Source: Neobacillus fumarioli NBRC 102428
Lineage (GTDB): Bacteria; Bacillota; Bacilli; Bacillales; Cytobacillaceae
DNA length: 64,000 nucleotides
Assembly (NCBI RefSeq): GCF_001591485.1
Contig: NZ_BCUZ01000004.1
Coordinates: 1-64,000, forward strand
Direction of reading: 5' to 3'
Below, in pieces: positions 40,340-47,900 of this stretch. Within the stretch, counting starts at the first letter, position 1. Every line of letters starts with the position of its first letter. Below the pieces are notes generated by a model, which searched no databases, was not told where the DNA came from, and was given only the letters and a program-made list of their open reading frames with translations. The position numbers and the translations under genes were made by a program.

Positions 40340-40726
40340 TTGAACAATCGGACATCTTTATTCGTAATTGGCGGATTGATCCTTCTTGCCATTATTGGCA
40401 TTATTAGTTCATTCTCAACTAATCCGGCACGTTTTATTCAAGGAATAGCTGTTACCGTATTAGTTTGTTGTGTGATCTATTTTGTTGTTCGCAAGTTTTC
40501 AGTTTCAAGCCCTCAGAAAAAAGAGCAGCGGGCATTTCTTAGAGCAGCGAGGAAATCCAAAAAACGTTTGATGCAAAAAAGCGGTGAATCCAATACCAAA
40601 AACTCTGCTCTTGGCACATTATCACCTTTAAAGAGAGGCAACAAAATCAGAAGGAAGACTTCTGCTCATCTAACTGTTATTGAAGGAAAAAAGGGGAAAA
40701 ATAAGAAAAATCGAGCGTCCTTTTAA
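40340..40726 (+). CDS. yqhP: YqhP-like small membrane protein
   Basis: 128 residues with two N-terminal transmembrane helices (LFVIGGLILLAIIGIISSF and FIQGIAVTVLVCCVIYFVV) and a long, very basic, probably disordered tail. Function unknown. The TTG at 40340-40342 is 8 nt from GGGAGG, so the GTG three codons earlier, which overlaps that site, is rejected. It directly follows yqhQ. Confidence 0.85.
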   Translation: MNNRTSLFVIGGLILLAIIGIISSFSTNPARFIQGIAVTVLVCCVIYFVVRKFSVSSPQKKEQRAFLRAARKSKKRLMQKSGESNTKNSALGTLSPLKRGNKIRRKTSAHLTVIEGKKGKNKKNRASF

Positions 40727-40740
40727 TGCTCGATTTTTCT
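40704..40740. terminator. Bidirectional terminator yqhP / yqhO
   Basis: Perfect 13-bp stem AGAAAAATCGAGC / GCTCGATTTTTCT with an 11-nt loop, T-rich on both strands, between convergent genes. Confidence 0.88.
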
Positions 40741-40747
40741 TATGTTA

Positions 40748-41632
40748 TTAATAGCTCCATTTATCTAGAAATATTTTTGCATGTTCTTTTCCCAGTGCAA
40801 ATAATTCTTGCCTTTTTTCTTCTGCTAGATGGAAATCGACAGGAAGAATCCCTTCTGTCGGAATGAAAATGATATTTTTTACATGTTTTTTGGATATATA
40901 TCTTGAATCATGAGCATCTTTCATAGTCTCGAATAACGCTGTAAATAATTGAATAGCATTTTTAATTTTATGTTTTTTATGTTCATATTCATTTGCACTT
41001 AAGGTAATCCCCAGTACAGGTCTTAATTTTTGAACATTCTCCTGATCAAACAGCCACATAGGAAAGTTACTTAAGACGCCTCCATCTACGATTACATTAA
41101 TGCCATCTCTCGACCGTATTTTAACAGGTTCGAAAAAATAAGGAATACTGCTGCTCATCCTAATGGCTTTTGCAATAGGAAAGGAACCTGGAGAAATACC
41201 ATATTTCTCTAAATCATCGGGTAAAACAATCATTTTTCCATTTGAAATGTCGGAAGCAACCAAACGAAGTGTTTTAGGGGGTAAATCCGAAAATGTCCTT
41301 AAGCCTTTTGCTGCGAGTATTTCTGTCATCCATTTTTCAAATTCAACCCCTTTATACAACCCCAGTTTCCAATAGACCGACAGCCATTTATAAAAGGCAA
41401 AAGGAATGATGGATTTACGGGCATCCAGCATTAATTCCATATTCACATCGCTTACTAGTTGGTATATTTCTTTGCTCGTATACCCAGCAGCAATTAACGC
41501 GGCTACAATCGATCCTGCACTCGTTCCTGCCAGCCTGACAAAACGCAAACCTCTTCTTTCTATTTCTTCATAAGCTCCTACTAACGCAAGCCCTTTAATA
41601 CCTCCTCCGGAGAAAACACCGTCGATCTTCAT
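40748..41632 (-). CDS. yqhO: Patatin-like phospholipase (YqhO)
   Basis: Patatin-fold serine hydrolase. Oxyanion loop FSGGGIKGLALVG at the N-terminus, nucleophile elbow LAGTSAGSI near residue 37, and the catalytic Asp in VIVDGGVLSNFP, completing a Ser-Asp dyad. The ATG at 41630-41632 is 8 nt after GGGGAG, giving 294 residues; an ATG nine codons upstream has no ribosome site. No signal peptide is seen. Its lipid substrate is unknown. Confidence 0.92.
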   Translation of the reverse strand: MKIDGVFSGGGIKGLALVGAYEEIERRGLRFVRLAGTSAGSIVAALIAAGYTSKEIYQLVSDVNMELMLDARKSIIPFAFYKWLSVYWKLGLYKGVEFEKWMTEILAAKGLRTFSDLPPKTLRLVASDISNGKMIVLPDDLEKYGISPGSFPIAKAIRMSSSIPYFFEPVKIRSRDGINVIVDGGVLSNFPMWLFDQENVQKLRPVLGITLSANEYEHKKHKIKNAIQLFTALFETMKDAHDSRYISKKHVKNIIFIPTEGILPVDFHLAEEKRQELFALGKEHAKIFLDKWSY

Positions 41633-41829
41633 GCCAGCCACTCCCCACGATGTACTCATTGTTACATCTTTAAGCGGGAAAATGGGAAAATAGTACAGTA
41701 GACAAGAAGAAAATTTATTGGGGAGTGGTGCTCATGTCTGAGCCTAACCCGACTTTGGTCAATGTCATCTAAAATAACTTAATTACTTTTGATAGGAAAT
41801 TATCACTTTAAATTATGAAAGTTGTAAAC

Positions 41830-41888
41830 AATTCACATAAAAATAGCCAGAACATATTTTTTATGCTCTGGCTATTTTTATGTGAATT
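41830..41888. terminator. Long perfect hairpin (22-bp stem), likely bidirectional terminator
   Basis: Two 22-nt arms are exact reverse complements around a 15-nt AT-rich loop. The inner part reads AAAAATAGCCAGA / TCTGGCTATTTTT. It lies just past the end of the NlpC/P60 gene and is stronger than any other terminator in the window. Confidence 0.7.
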
Positions 41889-41919
41889 ACTTGATTGTTG
41901 TACCTGCCTTTATTTTCTT

Positions 41920-42378
41920 TTATATCCGTTTTGCTCCAATGTATCTTGGTTTCCAGTAGCTGTTGCTTGTATAGGTAATGATGACACCTTTGGAAGAGGA
42001 GGCCATAATCATCCTGCCAGCGCCGATGTACATGGCTACATGTGTTGGCCTGCTTGCCTTATTTGGGGCGAAGAACATTAAATCTCCAGGATGCAAGTAC
42101 CTTACCCGATAGCCTTTTGTATAGAACATATCGGCTGCGGAATGTGGCAATGTTATTCCTGCTTTACCATAGGAGTATTTTATTAATCCAGAACAATCGA
42201 AGCCGCTTGGTGACATTCCGCCCCAGTGGTATGGAACACCAAGATTTGCCTTAGCAACTGAAATTGCTTTTGTATGATAATTATAAGAAGCCGCTTCCAC
42301 TTGATTTCCTACCACAGTAAACAACGAAGCTAAGATGAGGACAACGGTTGCAAATGCTGTTATGTATTTCTTTAACAT
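41920..42378 (-). CDS. Secreted NlpC/P60 peptidoglycan hydrolase
   Basis: Cell-wall cysteine peptidase of the NlpC/P60 family (gamma-D-Glu-diamino acid endopeptidase type). N-terminal signal peptide (MLKKYITAFATVVLILASLF, cleavage likely after VEA), then the catalytic domain with Cys in FDCSGLIKYSYG and His in RPTHVAMYIGAG. The ATG at 42376-42378 is 8 nt after AGGAGGG, giving 152 residues; the longer frame to 42441 is rejected. It has no LysM or SH3 repeats, so it is a minimal single-domain enzyme. Confidence 0.93.
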   Translation of the reverse strand: MLKKYITAFATVVLILASLFTVVGNQVEAASYNYHTKAISVAKANLGVPYHWGGMSPSGFDCSGLIKYSYGKAGITLPHSAADMFYTKGYRVRYLHPGDLMFFAPNKASRPTHVAMYIGAGRMIMASSSKGVIITYTSNSYWKPRYIGAKRI

Positions 42379-42512
42379 ACTTTGGTCCCTCCTACTGCGT
42401 AATTTGTTATTTCTACTATACAAGGAGGGAGTAACAGACACGTCACAGCCATATTAAAGAATTATTACAAAATTCGACTTTATTTTAAAATACGTTTTTG
42501 AATCAGCATAAA

Positions 42513-42535
42513 AGGCGTGGATTTTTTCCACGCCT
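42513..42535 (-). terminator. nrdJ terminator
   Basis: Stem AGGCGTGGA / TCCACGCCT with a T-only loop, followed on the minus strand by TTTTATGC, about 10 bp after the nrdJ stop. Confidence 0.85.
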
Positions 42536-42545
42536 CAGAACAGAC

Positions 42546-43658
42546 TTAAAGTCCGCATTTTAATTGAGCGCCGCAGTTTGTACATGTATTGCAGCCACCG
42601 ATTTCTTTTACTTTTCCTTTACGGCAGACCGGACAAGTGTTTCCGACCTCTGAGCCGATCGTAACATCGGTGGAACGAAGGTCAGTGATCGTATCAACAA
42701 GAACAACATGCGGTTCCTCAGGAAAAATGGATAATTGTTCGTTCGTGTTTTCTTCTGCTTTAAGCGTTAGAACCTGCGAGTCACGAGATCCGTCAACATA
42801 GACGGTACCGCCTTTCGCACCGCCGCGGTACAATCGCTCATATACTTTTTCCACCTGCTCTACGCTATAGCCTTTTGGTGCATTAACTGTCTTACTGATG
42901 GAGCTGTCAATCCAGCGCTGGATGACACATTGGACATCCGCATGAGCTTCCGGTGACAAATCCATGGCGGTGACAAACCATTTAGGCAAATGATTTTTAT
43001 CGGCTTCCGGATGTTGTTCAAGATATTCTTGAACAATATCCGCATTCACTTCGATAAATTTGCCTAAGCGCCCGCTCCGGAAGTAGGAGAAGGAGAAATA
43101 AGGTTCTAGTCCGGTTGCAACACCAACCATGGTCCCTGTGGATCCGGTTGGTGCCACGGTTAATAGATGAGAATTTCTTATTCCATGTTCCAAAATTCCC
43201 CTACGAATCTCTTCAGGCATTTTCTTCATATAACCCGTGTTAATAAAAGCCTCTCTTAGACGATTTGTTTCCTCTGGTGTTTGTCCTGTTAAGAAAGGAA
43301 AGCTGCCCTTCTCCTTCGCTAATTCGATTGACGCTTTATAAGCTGTAGTAGCAATCGTTTCAAACACTTGATCAATTAGTTCATTGCCTTCTTTTGAACC
43401 ATATTCTGTTTCACAATAAATAAGGAGGTCATGCAGTCCCATTACACCCAGTCCAACGCGGCGCTCACCGAGAGCTTGCTTTTTATTTTCTTCCAGGAAG
43501 TACGGAGTAGCATTTATGACATTATCCTGCATGCGGACTCCGACTGCTACCGTACGCTTTAATTTTTCAAAATCAACAGTTTTCTTTTCCTTATCCGCCA
43601 TTTCCGCCAGGTTAACAGCAGCAAGATTGCAGACGGAATATGGGGCAAGTGGTTGCTC
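42546..43658 (-). CDS. nrdJ: nrdJ exon 3
   Basis: C-terminal 370 residues of NrdJ. It begins with the Glu that completes the catalytic NPCGE motif (EQPLAPYSVCNLAAVNLAE), includes the barrel segment with GSTGTMVGVATGLEPYF, and ends with a four-Cys zinc-ribbon-like tail (CPVC...CNTCTNCG) and a terminal CGL that may serve as the reducible pair. The TTG that opens this frame in isolation is the last three bases of the intron, not a start codon. Confidence 0.93.
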   Translation of the reverse strand, partial: EQPLAPYSVCNLAAVNLAEMADKEKKTVDFEKLKRTVAVGVRMQDNVINATPYFLEENKKQALGERRVGLGVMGLHDLLIYCETEYGSKEGNELIDQVFETIATTAYKASIELAKEKGSFPFLTGQTPEETNRLREAFINTGYMKKMPEEIRRGILEHGIRNSHLLTVAPTGSTGTMVGVATGLEPYFSFSYFRSGRLGKFIEVNADIVQEYLEQHPEADKNHLPKWFVTAMDLSPEAHADVQCVIQRWIDSSISKTVNAPKGYSVEQVEKVYERLYRGGAKGGTVYVDGSRDSQVLTLKAEENTNEQLSIFPEEPHVVLVDTITDLRSTDVTIGSEVGNTCPVCRKGKVKEIGGCNTCTNCGAQLKCGL

Positions 43659-46550
43659 CAATTTTGTTATCCTAAAGGCTTTTTATCCTTTAGTTCTAAC
43701 AGTTGAATTCCCGTTAGTTCAGCATATCTTTTCATTACACACTCTTTTCATAAACCATTATGGGTTGTATGTTGTAATGTTGCGGCCTCGTGGATGGATT
43801 ATATTCTGCAGTACAGTTTCACCATCTATGCGTTGCCCCTGGCTAAACTATTACATTCAGCCTTCGGTTCGGATTCCCATCTCAGGGTCCCCGCTTAATT
43901 CCGCAATTTTTAACGTGAGGCAAACTAAGCTATTTTACCACACGGATTTGTTGCTACAACTTGTTGACCATATGCTTTCGCATTTGTCATGTCATTGGCA
44001 TTGTCGATAAAGAAGATCCCCGGTTCTGCTGAGTAAGTCGCACAAATGTTAATGAGATTCCAAAGTTCTTTCGCCTTAATTTTCTTATAAACACGAATTT
44101 CATGGCCCATCTTTTCCCATTCGCGGACATCGCCGACTTTATGCCATTCTTCGTTGTAAATTCTCATTTCTTCCTGATCGTAATGTTCTACATAGGGGAA
44201 ACGAAGTTCATACTCAGCGTCATTTTCGACGGCTTCCATAAATTCTTTCGTAAGACAAACGGAAATGTTTGCACCAGTTAAGAAATCCGGATTATGAACA
44301 GCATAAATTCCGCCATCTCTCAGTTTTTCTTCAGCCTCTTCGATGATTTCCTCATTAAACCCGCCGAATCCAGGGAAGTCCTTATAACGTACGATTCCTT
44401 CGTACATTGCTCTTTCCCTCTCGGTCAGCGGAGTAAATTTCAACTTATCTTTTGCCAGCTTCTTGATCGTTTCATCATTGGTGTTTTCAATCAAGAAACG
44501 TAAAATTCTTGGATTTTGCATTTTGGAAATAATGAATTCAATGATATCTGGATGCCAGTCTGCCAGCATGATCATTTGGGCTCCACGCTTTATTGTTACA
44601 CTCAAATGAGCGGCCAGGTCATTTCTGCCTGGCTCTCACACTTTCATGTGAGTTCAGACTATCTCATCAAAGAAGAAAAATTTATAAATTTTCGATTTAA
44701 TTTTATATCTCCATATTTATAGAGTTCAATTCCAAGTAGAGAAAGCTCTTTTATGCTACTTAAATATAAATCCGAACAACCTTGTTTAGATGTTATTGCA
44801 TTGACATTTTTGGCAAAACCCTTTGATTTTAAAAATGTCAATATACCTTTTAGCATATCAGGATTACCAGTGAACCCCATTCTAGCCTTTAGGTAGCCAT
44901 TTCTTTTATATACCCTTATATGACCATCCGCATCAAAAAACCCTCTTAAAAAGGCCCACTGGAGTTCATCTTTATTAAAATCAATCCATTTTTCAAAACC
45001 AGTTTTTCTTGGACCGATACCTAAAGTAATTAAATCATTACACATTTTTGTTGAATTAATAACTAAAGTGTATTTATTTTGTTCATTGGGAGCATTTTTC
45101 TTTCAAAACTTAATAGTTCCTTCCATTTGTAATTCTCCCCCAATGTCAAATAACAGTTGTTTATCTTCTTTCGCTACTGTTAGAACCAATCTTTTTGATT
45201 TTATACGATCCAAGATAGTACCGTCACCCGTTATATAACCTAATATATAAGCTTGATTAGGCGTCTGGATTTTCTCAAAGTAATTTTCATCATATTGATA
45301 AATTTTATTTTTGAGTTTTCCAGCCTCTCCTGGTTTTCTTGGTTCAAAAAAATTTAGGTCATCGTTCCAGCGTTTTATGGTTCCTCGATTTATATTTAGT
45401 TTTTTTGCAATATCTACTTGGCTAAACCCCTCATTATGAAGCGTTATGATCGATTTTATAAGTTCTTCTTTGTCTCGTGCCTGATAGCGACGTTTCCGTT
45501 TACTATCATTTACTTTTTCCTTTGCTCCCACTTCAATACCCACCTTGCTTAATGTAACATTATTTTAATGGAAGCTTTAGGAAATTTCAATAGTCGTTGA
45601 ACGTTCATCTCCGTTTCCAGAGACGCTTCGCTGCTGATTGCCCAATCCTTATCATTTTCAAACCTTCACGCTCACCGTTGCCAGTCACGTTGTGGTTGAT
45701 AAGGCTCTAAGGGTGTTCCAGCAATTCACGAGATTTTAATCCCGCCGTTTCGGAGCTATTAACGGGATCCACCTTGCTCAACCAAATGCGTCAATTTCGC
45801 AATATCATCCAGCCAAGAAACCGACCCTGATGATTTGCCGTTTACACCTCTTGCCAGGGTGTTCCGTGGCCGTAATGTAGAGCCATTAGTTCCGACACCA
45901 CCGCCGCGACTCATGATTTCCATAACCTGTTTCCGATGGTCGGAGATGCCTTCGCGGGAATCGGCAACAAATGGCATAACGTAACAGTTGAAATACGTTA
46001 CCTCTGTCTCTGCTCCGGCACCGTATAACACCCTCCCCGCAGGAATAAAGTTCAAACTCACCAGTTCTTGATAAAACTTTTCGGTCCATTCAATCCGCTT
46101 TTCTTCTGTTTCTTCTACAGCTGCAAGACCAGTGGCAACCCGCTTGGCGATCTGCTCATAAAAAACCTCAAGCGGCTTTTCAATGATATCAAGGGAACGC
46201 CAAATCATTCCTGTACTGGCTTCTTCGGGATCATCCAGTACCCCTCTAAATTCCTCTTCCACCTGCACTTTCGCTTTTTTATTCTCCCAGTCAATCTCCA
46301 AAATATTTCCTAAGCCTCGCGCCGGAAATTTTGGGTCTTCTTTAATGGTAAGTACAACAAAATCTCCATTTGACAGGGTAATTTTTTCAGTGTCTTTAAA
46401 GGTGTAACGATCCAGCATGACCAATCTTGATACACCCTTGTGAGTAATTTTCATATCTGGGGTAACCGGGTGAACTTGGGGAAATAAGCGAATATCCTCA
46501 TTCAACCTTTCAAAATCTACATTCATTTTTGACCTAAAAACTACAGACAA
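42546..46550 (-). CDS. nrdJ: B12-dependent (class II) ribonucleotide reductase, split by two group I introns
   Basis: Adenosylcobalamin-dependent reductase that makes deoxyribonucleotides independently of oxygen. The gene is in three exons on the minus strand: 45762-46550, 43937-44587 and 42546-43658 (263, 217 and 371 codons including stop). All three are in frame, and together they encode 850 residues, the length I recall for Bacillaceae NrdJ. The joints recreate conserved sequence: HLVEQGGSR|RGAQMIML and VVATNPCG|EQPLAPYSV. Both intervening sequences carry group I intron cores, not intein motifs, and have stop codons immediately after the exons. The TTG start at 46548-46550 is 10 nt from AAAGGAG; an ATG eight codons later is possible. 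It lies between the NlpC/P60 gene and lipM, where B. subtilis has no such gene. Confidence 0.93.
43659..43936 (-). ncRNA. Group I intron 2 in nrdJ (ORF-less, 278 nt)
   Basis: The 5' exon ends in U (CGTGTGGT) and the intron ends in G. An internal guide sequence GCCTCACG (43914-43921) pairs with the exon end, with one U-U mismatch and a terminal U.G wobble at the splice site. P7 is formed by GCATA (43827-43831) in an R-like CAACGCATAGA and TATGC (43722-43726) in an S-like AAGATATGC. A P-like AAATTGCGG follows the guide. Hairpins CTAAC/GTTAG and CTAAAGG/CCTTTAG after S suit P9. The exons rejoin in frame within NPCG|E. Confidence 0.92.
43937..44587 (-). CDS. nrdJ: nrdJ exon 2
   Basis: Middle 217 codons of NrdJ, from RGAQMIMLADWHPDIIEF to VVATNPCG. 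It ends with the Asn and the radical (thiyl) Cys of the finger loop NPCG. Taken alone the frame runs on at both ends into intron sequence, creating false leading residues (SVTIK) and a false KIA-stop tail. Confidence 0.93.
44588..45761 (-). mobile_element. Group I intron 1 in nrdJ (1174 nt) with homing endonuclease ORF
   Basis: The 5' exon ends in U (ATCCCGT) and the intron ends in G. The guide GCGGGAT (45739-45745) pairs with all seven exon bases, ending in a U.G wobble at the splice site. Core elements are easy to read on the minus strand: P-like AATTGCTGGAA, Q-like AATCAGCAGC, R GTTCAACGACTA (45591-45602) and S GAGATAGTC. P7 is GACTA (45591-45595) with TAGTC (44657-44661). The endonuclease ORF lies between R and S, i.e. 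in P8. Two P9-type hairpins (CTCACA/TGTGAG; GCCAGG/CCTGGC) follow. The layout resembles subgroup IA phage and Bacillus introns. Confidence 0.93.
44659..45531 (-). pseudogene. LAGLIDADG homing endonuclease with in-frame TGA, inside nrdJ intron 1
   Basis: Reading frame of about 290 codons in the intron P8 region. The N-terminal helix-turn-helix (GFSQVDIAKKLNINRGTIKRW) is followed by two LAGLIDADG motifs: AYILGYITGDGTI and, later, WAFLRGFFDADGHIRV. One TGA at 45103-45105 interrupts it after MEGTIKF; the same frame then continues with coherent sequence (KYTLVINSTKMCNDLITLGI) to a TAG at 44659. No frameshift is needed. A GTG at 45529-45531, 8 nt after AAGGTGG, is the likeliest start. A CGA-to-TGA or TGG-to-TGA change would explain it. 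It probably yields only an N-terminal fragment, unless the stop is read through or is a base error. Confidence 0.85.
45762..46550 (-). CDS. nrdJ: nrdJ exon 1
   Basis: N-terminal 263 codons of NrdJ. They include the typical opening FERLNEDIRLFPQVHPVTPDM (split here only for length), the segment VTYFNCYVMPF with the first redox Cys, the nucleotide-handling SRGGGVGTNGSTLRPR, and the splice joint at HLVEQGGSR. In isolation the frame stops at a TAA one base into the intron. Confidence 0.93.
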
Positions 46551-46572
46551 AATAGAACAGCTCCTTTAACTT

Positions 46573-46627
46573 AAAAATTGTCTAGCTTTCGAAAACTCTA
46601 GCAGACAATTGCAAAATCTAGTTGTCT
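46573..46627 (-). promoter_or_regulatory. Possible attenuator hairpins in the nrdJ leader
   Basis: Just before the nrdJ ribosome site, AATTGTC..TAG and CTAGACAATT can form a hairpin followed by TTTTT. The left arm TTGTCT can instead pair with an upstream AGACAA (46622-46627), so the two structures exclude each other. The region is AT-rich and chance pairing is possible. Confidence 0.4.
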
Positions 46628-46664
46628 AATATCCATAAGGTTATCACATCGAAAATAACAAAAT

Positions 46665-46710
46665 CAATATATAGTACCAAAAATATTTTTAGCAATACTA
46701 CATATTGTGT
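46665..46710 (-). promoter_or_regulatory. Tandem NrdR-like boxes upstream of nrdJ
   Basis: The 320-bp gap between lipM and nrdJ contains two minus-strand matches to the NrdR box (consensus ACACWATATATWG): ACACAATATGTAG (46698-46710) and GTACTATATATTG (46665-46677). Their starts are 33 bp apart, near the roughly three helical turns usual for NrdR pairs. A TTGACA lies just upstream (46733-46738) but I see no convincing -10. No B12 riboswitch is evident here. Confidence 0.65.
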
Positions 46711-46840
46711 AAAAGGCATATAAAGATGATTTTGTCAAACACAAAAAAAACTAGTTTATGAAGAAAACCAAAGCTTTAAGCAGATTTTCGCCAAAAAACA
46801 AGAAATTTTAACAAATTTCATAGCTTGCACTTCTCAAATG

Positions 46841-46868
46841 GAAAAAGCGGCTTTCCTGCCGCTTTTTC
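46841..46868 (-). terminator. lipM terminator
   Basis: Perfect 11-bp stem GAAAAAGCGGC / GCCGCTTTTTC with a 6-nt loop, right after the lipM stop. It separates lipM from nrdJ. Confidence 0.85.
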
Positions 46869-46870
46869 AT

Positions 46871-47707
46871 TTAGCGTTTGAAATTCCATTCATCGCTTTC
46901 ATAACGTTCTTTGGCTAATTTTTCTACATAAGAAAGTTCTTCCGCCGATAATTCATAAGGTTCCAACTCGACAAGTAATCCTTCCGCAAACCCTTTATAA
47001 AATGCTTCTTTTGCTTCTTCCAGCGTAATCCTTCTAGAGCTAATGCTGTTGATCGCAACCGCTTTATCCTTAAAAGCCTTCTTCATCCGTTCCTTGACTC
47101 GTTCATTCGGATACTTAAATAAACTAAACAATTTCTCTTCATCTAAATCTAACAAAATCGAACCGTGCTGGAGAATGACCCCTTTCTGCCGTGTCTGGGC
47201 ACTGCCAGCTACTTTTCTGCCCTCTACCACAAGCTCATACCAGCTTGGGGCGTCAAAACATACGGAGGAACGAGGGTTTTTCAAGGCATCACGCTCAGCT
47301 GCCGTTTTCGGCACGGCAAAATACGCTTCAAGACCTAGATTTTGAAATCCTTTCAGCAGCCCTTCAGAAATCACCCGATAAGCCTCAGTCACACTTTGAG
47401 GCATATCTGGATGTTCTTCCGAAACGATCACACTATAGGTAAGCTCATGTTCGTGCAGTACCCCGCGGCCTCCAGTCGGCCTCCTGACAAACCCTAAGCT
47501 GTGGGCTTTCACTGCTTCAAAGTCAATCTCCTTTTCTGCCTTTTGAAAATAACCGATTGATAATGTAGGAGGGTTCCAGCCATAAAAGCGAACGACCGGG
47601 GGAATTTTTCCTGAGCTGTGCCAGTCTAGTAATGCTTCATCCAGTGCCATATTAAAAGATGGTGAACAGTTGCCGGAATCAATAAAGCGCCAAACTTCCT
47701 TTTTCAT
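46871..47707 (-). CDS. lipM: Octanoyl-[ACP]:protein N-octanoyltransferase LipM
   Basis: Biotin/lipoate protein ligase-fold transferase that moves octanoate from ACP to the lipoyl domain of GcvH, the first step of lipoate assembly in Bacillus. Family features are [38 protein letters not shown], the acyl-carrying Cys in [13 protein letters not shown] near residue 150, and Lys in [11 protein letters not shown]. The 278 residues are standard. Its products serve the gcv system next door and the Bkd E2. Confidence 0.95.
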   Translation of the reverse strand: MKKEVWRFIDSGNCSPSFNMALDEALLDWHSSGKIPPVVRFYGWNPPTLSIGYFQKAEKEIDFEAVKAHSLGFVRRPTGGRGVLHEHELTYSVIVSEEHPDMPQSVTEAYRVISEGLLKGFQNLGLEAYFAVPKTAAERDALKNPRSSVCFDAPSWYELVVEGRKVAGSAQTRQKGVILQHGSILLDLDEEKLFSLFKYPNERVKERMKKAFKDKAVAINSISSRRITLEEAKEAFYKGFAEGLLVELEPYELSAEELSYVEKLAKERYESDEWNFKR

Positions 47708-47900
47708 CGTATAACCTTCTTTTCAAAAATTCATTCGTTGTTTAGTCTATCAAAAATTAAACTAAATTCAAAATCAAATGTTTTTGGTATAATGAATGGG
47801 GCAGAATGGAAAGAATTTTTTTGTTTTATCTTTACTCACCAAAGGATTGGCTTATATAATAAATATTAGTGTAGGAAAGCTTGAAAGGGGCAAACAGAAG

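Noticed and set aside
45046-45105. Frameshift between the two halves of the endonuclease
   Set aside because: The halves are in the same frame (start positions differ by a multiple of three); only a TGA separates them.
42546-46550. Inteins as the cause of the split nrdJ
   Set aside because: Both inserts put stop codons immediately after the 5' exon, show no N- or C-terminal splicing motifs (Cys/Ser start, HN end), and have group I RNA signatures instead.
46551-46870. Cobalamin riboswitch upstream of nrdJ
   Set aside because: I looked for a B12-box-like sequence on the minus strand here and before mutA and saw none. The GCCAGGCAG sequence near 44620 belongs to intron 1 P9.
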